This document shows, piece after piece, positions 21,223 through 28,247 of a stretch of 64,000 nt of DNA. The translations under genes were made by a program, and so were the position numbers. Source of the DNA: an uncultured Roseateles sp. (lineage in GTDB: Bacteria; Pseudomonadota; Gammaproteobacteria; Burkholderiales; Burkholderiaceae_C); NCBI RefSeq assembly GCF_913777145.1, contig NZ_CAJYPS010000011.1:1-64000 (forward strand). The letters run 5' to 3'. The notes under the pieces were generated by a model. The model did no database searches, was not told where the DNA came from, and saw only the letters and a list, made by a program, of their open reading frames with translations. Numbering within the stretch: position 1 is the first letter of the stretch; each line of letters begins with the position of its first letter.

Positions 21223-21678
21223 TCAGTTCAGCTTGAGGCGCACGACCTGACCCGGCGCCCACTGGAAGCGCGCGGCCTCGAAGCTGGGCGGGCCGAAATT
21301 GCCGGTCGCGTCGTTGGAAAAGCCATAGGGCTCGGTGGGCATGCCGAAGGCGTTGCGGTCCAGCCGGCCGTTGGCATTGGTGTCCTGGAACACGGTCAGC
21401 GCCAGCGGGCCGGCCAGCAACTCGTCGGGCACGCCGCTGAGCGTGAGACTCACGCGGTCGCCCTGGGTCGTGAGCTCGGCCAGCTCGAAGCGGCGCGCCA
21501 GCACCGGCTTGCCCATCCACTGATCGGCCGCGCCGTACAGCGCCACCGCCAGCCGGGCGCCCGCGAGGCGGGCCGTGTCCAGGCCCTGCAGTTCCAGCGG
21601 CAGGTCGCCGGCACGCACCAGCAGCGGGGCCTGCAGGCACACGGCCAGCAGGATGGACAGGGGTTTGGCGTGGATCAT
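21223..21678 (-). CDS. DUF2141 exported protein
   Basis: This 151-aa protein has a cleavable signal peptide (hydrophobic core about 6-20) and the DUF2141 hallmark FQDTNANGRLD followed by GMPTEPYGFSND and PPSFEAARF, forming a small beta-sandwich. Biochemical function is not established for the family. It is first in a two-gene unit with the carotenoid oxygenase, so a role in binding or presenting the same hydrophobic substrate in the periplasm is a reasonable guess. About 120 bp of non-coding DNA lies between it and aroG. Confidence 0.85.
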   Translation of the reverse strand: MIHAKPLSILLAVCLQAPLLVRAGDLPLELQGLDTARLAGARLAVALYGAADQWMGKPVLARRFELAELTTQGDRVSLTLSGVPDELLAGPLALTVFQDTNANGRLDRNAFGMPTEPYGFSNDATGNFGPPSFEAARFQWAPGQVVRLKLN

Positions 21679-21801
21679 GTTCGGCTCCAGGGAGGCAGTG
21701 GGAATGACTGCACTCTAGGAACCGGGCGCCGCGCCCACGAGCGCGGCGCGACGTATCGCCAGCCGCGGGCGTGAACGGTCAGCCCGCGGCGTGAACGGGG
21801 A

Positions 21802-22920
21802 TCAGCCGCGGCGCTTCTGCACCGCGGCGGCCAGCTCGCGCAGCAACGGCTCGGTCTGGGACCAGCCCAGGCAGGCGTCGGTGATGGACACGCCGGGCTT
21901 GAGGTCGGCGCGGGTCTGGCCGGGAAGCAGGTCCTGGCGGCCCGGCTGCAGGTGGCTTTCGATCATCACGCCGGTGATGCGCTGGTCGCCGCCGGCGATC
22001 TGGCCGGCCACGTCGCGGCCCACGTCCACCTGGCGCTCGTACTTCTTGCTGCTGTTGGCGTGCGAGAAGTCGATCATCACCTGCTCGCGCAGGCCCGAGC
22101 TCTTCAGCGCGTCGCAGGCCGCGGCCACCGAGGCGGCGTCGTAGTTGGGCGCCTTGCCGCCGCGCAGGATCACATGGCAGTCGGCATTGCCGCGGGTCTC
22201 GAAGATCGCGGCCACGCCCATCTTGGTCATGCCCATGAAGGCATGCGGCGCGCTGGCGGCCAGCACCGCATCGCTGGCGACCTTGAGGCCGCCGTCCGTG
22301 CCGTTCTTGAAGCCCACCGGGCAGCTCAGGCCCGAGGCCAGCTGGCGGTGGCTCTGGCTCTCGGTGGTGCGCGCGCCGATGGCGCCCCAGGTGATGAGGT
22401 CGGCGATGTACTGCGGCGACAGCAGGTCCAGGAACTCGGTGCCGGTGGGCAGGCCCAGGCTGGTCACGTCCAGCAGCAGCCGGCGCGCCAGGCGCAGGCC
22501 CTCATTCATCTGGAAGCTGCCGTCCAGCTTGGGGTCGTTGATATAGCCCTTCCAGCCCACGGTGGTGCGCGGCTTCTCGAAATACACCCGCATCACGATC
22601 AGCAGGTCGCGACTGAGCTCGTCGCGCGCGGTCTTGAGCAGCCGGGCGTAGTCCATCGCCTGGTCGTGGTCGTGGATGGAGCACGGGCCCACCACCACCA
22701 GCAGGCGGTCATCCTGGCCGTGCAGCACCGCGCTGATCTCGCGGCGCGCCTGCTCCACCACCTGCAGCGAGGCCGCCGGCGCCGGCAGTTCGTCCAGCAG
22801 CAGGGCCGGCGAGATCAGCGGGCGCACCGCACCGATGCGGGTGTCGTCGGTGCGGGTGCTGTCCTGCGTCGCGTCGTCGCGGGGGCCGTTCTCGTGATCC
22901 AGGGCGGGGGTCTTGTTCAT
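21802..22920 (-). CDS. aroG: 3-deoxy-7-phosphoheptulonate synthase (DAHP synthase), type I
   Basis: This enzyme condenses phosphoenolpyruvate and erythrose 4-phosphate to DAHP, the first step of the shikimate pathway. The 372-aa protein has the type I signatures VGPCSIHD, RVYFEKPRTTVGWKG, GARTTESQSHRQLASG, PVGFKNGTDG, FSHANSSK and GVMIESHL. About 20 extra acidic, low-complexity residues at the N-terminus account for its being slightly longer than E. coli AroF/G/H (350 aa). Which aromatic amino acid inhibits it cannot be read by eye. It appears monocistronic. Confidence 0.95.
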   Translation of the reverse strand: MNKTPALDHENGPRDDATQDSTRTDDTRIGAVRPLISPALLLDELPAPAASLQVVEQARREISAVLHGQDDRLLVVVGPCSIHDHDQAMDYARLLKTARDELSRDLLIVMRVYFEKPRTTVGWKGYINDPKLDGSFQMNEGLRLARRLLLDVTSLGLPTGTEFLDLLSPQYIADLITWGAIGARTTESQSHRQLASGLSCPVGFKNGTDGGLKVASDAVLAASAPHAFMGMTKMGVAAIFETRGNADCHVILRGGKAPNYDAASVAAACDALKSSGLREQVMIDFSHANSSKKYERQVDVGRDVAGQIAGGDQRITGVMIESHLQPGRQDLLPGQTRADLKPGVSITDACLGWSQTEPLLRELAAAVQKRRG

Positions 22921-22956
22921 GGGGTCGGGGCTGCTGCTCGGGGAATCCCTGATTAT

Positions 22957-23877
22957 TCACCGCCCCCGCGCGGCCAGCGCCACCGCCAGCGCCGACAACA
23001 CGAAGCCCGCGATCGCCAGCGCCCCCAGGCGCTCGCCCAGCAGCAGCCCGCCCAGCAGCGCCGACACGCCGGGGATCAGGTAGAACAGTCGCGCCACCTG
23101 GCTGGCCTGGCCGCGCCTCATCATCACGAACATCAGGCTGAAGGCGCCTATGGAGTTCACCAGGCCCAGCCACAGCAGCGCGCCGCCCAGCTCCAGCCCC
23201 CAGTCCACGCGCCAGCCCTCGCCCCACAGCGCCAGCGGCGCCACCGCCAGCGCGGCCGTGCCCATCTGCACGCAGCTGCCGCTGCGCAGATCCATGCCGG
23301 CGCAGAAGCGCTTCTGGTACAGCGTGCCCGACACCAGGCCCGCCAGCGCCAGCAGGCCCCAGGCCGGCGCGGCCCAGTCCTGGGCGGCCAGCGGCCGCTC
23401 GGCCAGCACCAGCACCACGCCCAGCAGGCCGCCCGCCAGTCCGAGCGCCGCACGCCGGCCCAGCGCCTCGCCCAGCCACAACCGCGCACCCAGCGCGGTG
23501 GCCACCGGCATCAGGCCGATCAGCAGGCCCGCCAGGCCGGCCGACAGCCCGCGCGCCAGGCCCTCGTACAGCGCGCCGAAGTGCAGGCCCTGCATCAGCA
23601 GGCCCACGACCGCCAGATGGCCCCAGTCCTGCGCCCGCTGCGGCCAGCGCGCCCGACCGATCAGCGACAGCGCCAGCAGCACCGCAAAGCTCAGCCCGAA
23701 GCGCAGGCTCAGCAGGCTCAGCGGCCCCGCATGCGGCAGACCCAGGCGGCCGGCCACATAGCCGCTGCTCCACAGCAGGATGAACAGCAGCGGCAGGCTC
23801 AGCGCCGCCAGCGCGGCGGCCGGATCGCGACCGACCGCGGGCGGGGGGCTGGCGCAGGGGGGGGACAAGGTATTCAT
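22957..23877 (-). CDS. EamA/DMT-family transporter
   Basis: This is an inner-membrane drug/metabolite-type exporter of 306 aa with ten predicted hydrophobic helices in two EamA repeats (LLWSSGYVAGRLGL in the first; LVSGTLYQKRF in the second). Such proteins export amino acids, purines or toxic metabolites; the substrate is unknown here. CGGAG six bases ahead of ATG 23877 (MNTLSPP) supports this start. It is divergent from a LysR regulator across a 100-bp gap, the usual arrangement for a regulator controlling its exporter. Confidence 0.88.
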   Translation of the reverse strand: MNTLSPPCASPPPAVGRDPAAALAALSLPLLFILLWSSGYVAGRLGLPHAGPLSLLSLRFGLSFAVLLALSLIGRARWPQRAQDWGHLAVVGLLMQGLHFGALYEGLARGLSAGLAGLLIGLMPVATALGARLWLGEALGRRAALGLAGGLLGVVLVLAERPLAAQDWAAPAWGLLALAGLVSGTLYQKRFCAGMDLRSGSCVQMGTAALAVAPLALWGEGWRVDWGLELGGALLWLGLVNSIGAFSLMFVMMRRGQASQVARLFYLIPGVSALLGGLLLGERLGALAIAGFVLSALAVALAARGR

Positions 23878-23977
23878 CGCGATCTCCGACATCCAAGGGG
23901 AAGGCGCCACTCTAGAAACGCTTAATCGGAGACACAATTCACTCCCCATTCGTTTCAGAGTTTCCTCAAAAGACACA
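23878..23977. promoter_or_regulatory. Divergent EamA/LysR control region
   Basis: This 100-bp intergenic region is less GC-rich than its surroundings. It holds a 9-bp direct repeat AGACACAAT at 23930-23938 and 23971-23979, the second overlapping the LysR start codon. Promoters for both genes and the LysR operator must lie here. I could not fix a T-N11-A operator with confidence. Confidence 0.45.
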
Positions 23978-24919
23978 ATGGGCCGACTCGAAGACCTGCA
24001 GACCTTTGCCCGCGTGGTCGACACACGCAGCTTCTCCGGCGCCGCACGGCTGCTGGGCGCCACCAAGTCCGCGGTCAGCAAGCAGGTGGCGCGACTGGAA
24101 GACGAGCTGGGCACCCGCCTGCTGCTGCGCACCACGCGCAGCGTCAGCCCCACGCCCGAGGGCCAGGCGGTCTATGAGCGCGCGCTGCGCCTGCTGGACG
24201 AGGCCCAGGCGCTGGATGACGAGCTGGCCGGCCGCCACGAGCAGCCGCGCGGCGTGCTGCGCGTGTCCACCTCCACCGCCTTCGGCAACCTGCAGTTCAC
24301 CGCGCTGATGAGCGAGTTCTGCGCCCGCCATCCGCAGCTGCAGGTGGTGCTGGGCCTGAACGACCGCTATGTGGACCTGGCCGAGGAGGGCTTCGATCTG
24401 GTGCTGCGCCTGATCCACCAGCCCGGCCCTGGCCTGGTGGCGCGCCGGCTGGCCGCGATCCGCTATGTGCTGTGCGCGTCGCCCGACTACCTGGCCGCGC
24501 AGGGCGAGCCCCAGCAGGTGGCCGAGCTGGCGCGGCACCGCTGCCTGCGCTTCGGCTATCTGCAGGCGCAGGACCGCTGGCGCTTCCGGCACGCCGAGCT
24601 GGGCGACGCCGAGGTGCTGACCCAGGGCGCGCTGCGCTTCGAGAGCGGGCTGATGGCCAACAGCAGCGAGTCGCTGCGCGTGGCCGCACTGGCCGGCATG
24701 GGTCTGGCCGTGCTGCCGACCTACGCGATTGGCCCCGACCTGCGCGCCGGCCGCCTGCGTGCGCTGCTGCCGGGCTGGCAGCCGGTGGGCGGCGTGGCCG
24801 AGGCCGACACGCTGTACGCGGTCTATCTGCCGCACCGCCAGCCCGCGCCCAAGGTGCGTGCGCTGATCGACTTCCTGCTGGAGAAGTTCAATCCGGTGCC
24901 ACCTTGGGACCGTGACTGA
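23978..24919 (+). CDS. LysR-family transcriptional regulator
   Basis: This 313-aa DNA-binding regulator has an N-terminal winged helix-turn-helix (about 1-60; TRSFSGAARLLGATKSAVSKQVARLE) and a LysR substrate-binding effector domain (about 90-300; motif GLNDRYVDLAEEGFDLVLR). It has the length and layout of the large subgroup that represses or activates a divergently transcribed transporter, here the EamA gene. ATG 23978 gives the canonical MGRLEDLQTF start. Autoregulation from the shared region is likely but inferred. Confidence 0.92.
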   Translation: MGRLEDLQTFARVVDTRSFSGAARLLGATKSAVSKQVARLEDELGTRLLLRTTRSVSPTPEGQAVYERALRLLDEAQALDDELAGRHEQPRGVLRVSTSTAFGNLQFTALMSEFCARHPQLQVVLGLNDRYVDLAEEGFDLVLRLIHQPGPGLVARRLAAIRYVLCASPDYLAAQGEPQQVAELARHRCLRFGYLQAQDRWRFRHAELGDAEVLTQGALRFESGLMANSSESLRVAALAGMGLAVLPTYAIGPDLRAGRLRALLPGWQPVGGVAEADTLYAVYLPHRQPAPKVRALIDFLLEKFNPVPPWDRD

Positions 24920-24956
24920 AGGCCTGGCGACAGGCTGATAGGACAATGGCGCCATC

Positions 24957-25997
24957 ATGGCCCTGCTCCCCTATTCCCTCGCCCGCTCCTTTTTGTTCTC
25001 GCTCGACCCCGAGCACGCGCACGAACTGACCCTGGACACCATCGCCCGGCTGCAGAACACCCCGGCGCAATGCCTTTGGGCCCAGCCGCGCATCAGCGAT
25101 CCGGTCACGGTCGCCGGTCTGCGCTTCCCCAACCGCATCGGCCTGGCCGCCGGTCTGGACAAGAACGGACGCTGCATAGACGGCCTGGGCGCCATGGGCT
25201 TCGGCTTCATCGAGGTGGGCACGGTCACGCCGCTGGGCCAGCCCGGCAACCCCAAGCCGCGCATGTTCCGCCTGCCGGCCCGCAACGCGCTGATCAACCG
25301 CCTGGGCTTCAACAACGAGGGCCTGTCGGCTTTCGTGGCCAACGTGCAGCGCGCGCACAGCTTCCGCAAGGCCGGTGGCCTGGTGGGCCTGAACATCGGC
25401 AAGAACGCCGCCACGCCGATAGAGCGCGCGGCGGACGACTACCTGCTGGCGCTGGACGGCGTCTACCCGCACGCCGACTACGTGACGGTCAACATCTCCA
25501 GCCCCAACACCAAGAATCTGCGCGAGCTGCAGGGCGACGGCCCGCTGGGCGCGCTGCTGGGCGCGCTGCGCCTGCGCCGCGACGACCTGGCCAAGCGCCT
25601 GGGCCGCAAGGTGCCCATGTTCGTGAAGATCGCGCCCGACCTGGACGAGGAACAGATCGCCGCGATCGCGCGTGCACTGCGCGAGCAGGGGCTGGACGGC
25701 GTGATCGCCACCAACACCACGCTGGCGCGTGACGCGGTCCAGGGCCTGCCGCATGCGGACGAGGCCGGCGGCCTGTCGGGTGCGCCGGTGTTCGAGGCCA
25801 GCAACCGCGTGATCCGCGCGCTGCGCGCCGCGCTGGGCCCCGACTACCCCATCATCGGCGTGGGCGGCGTGCTCAGCGGCGCCGATGCGCGCGCCAAGCG
25901 CGAGGCCGGCGCCGACCTGGTGCAGGTCTACACCGGCCTGATCTACCGCGGCGGCCCGCTGGTGCCCGAATGCGCCCAGGCGCTGGCCGGTCGCTGA
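24957..25997 (+). CDS. pyrD: Dihydroorotate dehydrogenase (quinone), class 2
   Basis: PyrD oxidises dihydroorotate to orotate in pyrimidine synthesis and passes electrons to ubiquinone at the inner membrane. The 346-aa protein carries the class 2 N-terminal membrane-associating extension ([17 protein letters not shown]), the FMN-site residues [10 protein letters not shown], the Ser-type catalytic motif [15 protein letters not shown] and the phosphate loop [12 protein letters not shown]. It begins 37 bp after the LysR stop. A sequence resembling a -10 box (GACAAT, 24942-24947) lies ahead of the start. A GC-rich perfect hairpin (26007-26023) follows the stop but has no T-run. Confidence 0.96.
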   Translation: MALLPYSLARSFLFSLDPEHAHELTLDTIARLQNTPAQCLWAQPRISDPVTVAGLRFPNRIGLAAGLDKNGRCIDGLGAMGFGFIEVGTVTPLGQPGNPKPRMFRLPARNALINRLGFNNEGLSAFVANVQRAHSFRKAGGLVGLNIGKNAATPIERAADDYLLALDGVYPHADYVTVNISSPNTKNLRELQGDGPLGALLGALRLRRDDLAKRLGRKVPMFVKIAPDLDEEQIAAIARALREQGLDGVIATNTTLARDAVQGLPHADEAGGLSGAPVFEASNRVIRALRAALGPDYPIIGVGGVLSGADARAKREAGADLVQVYTGLIYRGGPLVPECAQALAGR

Positions 25998-26031
25998 GCC
26001 GCGCCCGGGCGGCCCGGCCGCCCTCCCTACA

Positions 26032-26367
26032 ATGCGGCCCGTGCTGCGCTGGTTCCGCGTTCTCGTGATTGCCCTGCTGCTGCCGGCCTACGGCCTGGCG
26101 GCCGTGGGCACGACGCCGTCGCTGGCCGGCCTGGCCGATGCGCAGCAGCAGCTCGACGCCCTGGCCCAGGGCGATCTGCCCGCCGATGCCGACGTGTCGG
26201 CACTGCTGCAGGAACTGGGCGACACCTCGGACGACATGTCCGACCACTGCCTGCCCCACCTGGCGCCCAGCGCACCCGGTGCCGCGCCGGCGGCGCCGCT
26301 GCAGCTCAGCCGCCCGCCCGCGCCCGACGCGCCGCCCGGTCGCCTGCTGCGCCCGCCCCGGGCCTGA
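26032..26367 (+). CDS. Small exported protein of unknown function
   Basis: The product is 111 aa. It has a signal-peptide-like start (RVLVIALLLPAYGLA), an acidic Leu/Ala/Gln-rich middle, one Cys in SDHCLPHLAP, and a Pro-rich tail. I do not recognise the family. The general plan (short exported protein with an acidic segment and a His/Cys cluster) resembles periplasmic proteins beside metal exporters, but the metal-ligand density is low. The ATG at 26032 overlaps a TACAAT sequence that could be a -10 box. If that box is real, GTG 26041 is the better start, with almost no leader. The next gene is a CNNM/CorC-type membrane protein, 100 bp on. Confidence 0.65.
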   Translation: MRPVLRWFRVLVIALLLPAYGLAAVGTTPSLAGLADAQQQLDALAQGDLPADADVSALLQELGDTSDDMSDHCLPHLAPSAPGAAPAAPLQLSRPPAPDAPPGRLLRPPRA

Positions 26368-26467
26368 GCGCCCCCGCGCCCTCCCTTGCCCGACCGGGTG
26401 CGCCCCCGCGCGCCCACCCCGCCCTGCCCTCTCGTGGCGCCGCGCTGCGGCCGCCACGCGCCACCCC

Positions 26468-27772
26468 ATGGAAATCGCCCTTCTACTCGCCCTCATCCTG
26501 GTCAACGGCCTCTTTGCGATGTCCGAGATCGCGCTGGTCACCGCCCGCAAGGCCCGCCTGCAACGCCATATCGACGCCGGCGACTCGGCCGCCGCCGCCG
26601 CAGTGAAGCTGGGGCAAGACCCGACCCGCTTCCTGTCCACCATCCAGATCGGCATCACCTCCATCGGCGTGCTCAACGGCATCGTCGGCGAGGCCGCACT
26701 GGCCGGCCCGCTGTCGGCCTGGCTGCAGACCGTGGGCACGCCCGAGCGCTACGCCAGCGGCCTGGCCACCGGCCTGGTGGTGCTGCTGATCACCTACTTC
26801 TCCATCGTGCTGGGCGAGCTCGTGCCCAAGCGCCTGGGCCAGTCCCAACCCGAGCTGGTGGCGCGGCTGGTGGCTCGGCCCATCGCGGCGCTGGCGCTGG
26901 CCACGCGGCCCTTTGTCGCGCTGCTGGCCGGCTCCACCAACACGCTGCTGCGCCTGCTGGGCGTGCGCGATCAGGGCTGCAGCGGCGTGACCGAGGAGGA
27001 GATCCACGCGCTGCTGGCCGAGGGCACGAGCGCGGGCGTCATCGAATCGCACGAGCACACCATGGTGCGCAATGTGTTCCGGCTGGACGACCGCCAGATC
27101 GGCTCGCTGATGGTGCCGCGCGCCGACATCGTGTGCCTGGACCTGAGCCGGCCGGTGGCCGACAACCTCGCGACGCTGGGGGCGTCGGAGCATGAGCGCT
27201 TCCCGGTCGTGCGCGGCGGCATAGACGACATCGTCGGCGTGGTCAGCGCACGCCAGATCCTGAGCCGCCAGCTGCGCCAGGAGCCCCTGCTGACCGACCA
27301 AGGCATGGAGACGCCGCTCTACATTCCCGAGACGCTGACCGGCATGGAGCTGCTGGAGAACTTCCGCAGCAGCAATGTGCACATGGCCTTCGTGATCGAC
27401 GAGTACGGCGAGGTGCAGGGCCTGGTCACGCTGCAGGACCTGGTGGAAGCCATCACCGGCGAGTTCCAGCCGCGCGACCCGGCCCAGGCCTGGGCCGTGC
27501 AGCGCGCGGATGGTTCCTGGCTGCTGGACGGCCACATCCCCGTGCCCGAGCTCAAGGACCGGCTGGCCCTGAGCCGCGTGCCCGAGGAGGAGCGCGGCCG
27601 CTACCACACGCTCAGCGGCCTGATGATGCTGCTGACCGGCCGCCTGCCGCGCGTGGCCGACAGCGTGGACTGGGAGGGCTGGCGCCTGGAGATCGTCGAC
27701 ATGGACGGCAAGACCATAGACAAGGTGCTGGCCACCCGCCTGCCCCAGGCCAACCCCGATGAAGACGGTTGA
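26468..27772 (+). CDS. CNNM/CorC-type membrane protein (DUF21-CBS-CBS-CorC_HlyC)
   Basis: This 434-aa integral membrane protein has an N-terminal DUF21 transmembrane domain (about 1-190; starts MEIALLLALILVNGLFAMSE, with conserved GELVPKRLG), a cytoplasmic CBS pair (about 200-330; LMVPRADIVCLDL and IDEYGEVQGLVTLQDL) and a CorC_HlyC domain at the C-terminus (DGHIPVPEL ... LEIVDMDG). Relatives include E. coli YtfL/PaeA, linked to polyamine export, and CorC/CNNM, linked to Mg2+ or Co2+ efflux. The older label 'hemolysin' is not meaningful. The next lipoprotein gene starts inside its last codons (14-bp overlap), so they are coupled. Confidence 0.9.
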   Translation: MEIALLLALILVNGLFAMSEIALVTARKARLQRHIDAGDSAAAAAVKLGQDPTRFLSTIQIGITSIGVLNGIVGEAALAGPLSAWLQTVGTPERYASGLATGLVVLLITYFSIVLGELVPKRLGQSQPELVARLVARPIAALALATRPFVALLAGSTNTLLRLLGVRDQGCSGVTEEEIHALLAEGTSAGVIESHEHTMVRNVFRLDDRQIGSLMVPRADIVCLDLSRPVADNLATLGASEHERFPVVRGGIDDIVGVVSARQILSRQLRQEPLLTDQGMETPLYIPETLTGMELLENFRSSNVHMAFVIDEYGEVQGLVTLQDLVEAITGEFQPRDPAQAWAVQRADGSWLLDGHIPVPELKDRLALSRVPEEERGRYHTLSGLMMLLTGRLPRVADSVDWEGWRLEIVDMDGKTIDKVLATRLPQANPDEDG

Positions 27773-28244
27773 GGCCCGGGCGCGCGGCGCCACGGCGCTG
27801 CTGATGCTGCTGCTGGCGCTGGCCGGCTGCGGTGGCGGCTACCGCGGCGAGGTGCGTGAGCTGACCAGCCCCTTCGAGATGGACAACGCCCAGCGCCTGG
27901 CCGCGCTGAATGCGGTGGCCGCAAGGGCGGAGCGCACCAAGCGCCCGCGCTTTGCGCTGGACGAAGCCTGCGGGCTGCGGGTCAGCCGCCGCGGCGCTGC
28001 ACCGCGCGAGCAGCGCCATGCGCTGCGCCCCGGCATGTTCGTGGGCGTGAGCTTCGACAAGGAGGCACAGCTGTTCGAGGTCCACCTGCTGGACCGCGCC
28101 GGCCCGGACGCACAGCGCCTGGGCCTGCTGTTGCGCAGCAGTGCCTGGATGCCGGCCTCGCAGGCCGACCTGCTGGTTCAACTGCTGATCCGCGACTGCC
28201 GGCCGGCGCGGGCCGATGAGGTCGGCGCCGCGGCGCGCCGCTGA
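27759..28244 (+). CDS. Predicted lipoprotein of unknown function
   Basis: The 161-aa product has a lipoprotein signal peptide and lipobox LAGC with Cys24 as the lipidation site, followed by GGGY. I do not recognise the remaining mixed alpha/beta sequence (motif HALRPGMFVGVSFDKEAQLFEVHLLD). It overlaps the CNNM/CorC gene by 14 bp and should be translated with it, hinting at a shared envelope role. It converges on parC with three bases between stops. Confidence 0.8.
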   Translation: MKTVEARARGATALLMLLLALAGCGGGYRGEVRELTSPFEMDNAQRLAALNAVAARAERTKRPRFALDEACGLRVSRRGAAPREQRHALRPGMFVGVSFDKEAQLFEVHLLDRAGPDAQRLGLLLRSSAWMPASQADLLVQLLIRDCRPARADEVGAAARR

Positions 28245-28247
28245 ACC

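Noticed and set aside
18908..21250. 780-residue plus-strand open frame over rpiA and the carotenoid oxygenase
   Set aside because: It runs antisense to two clear genes and inherits the end of MCP4 in another frame. It has no domain signature.
26007..26023. Perfect GC-rich hairpin after pyrD as a terminator
   Set aside because: No T-run follows; the next bases are CCCTCCCTACAAT, which look like a promoter region.
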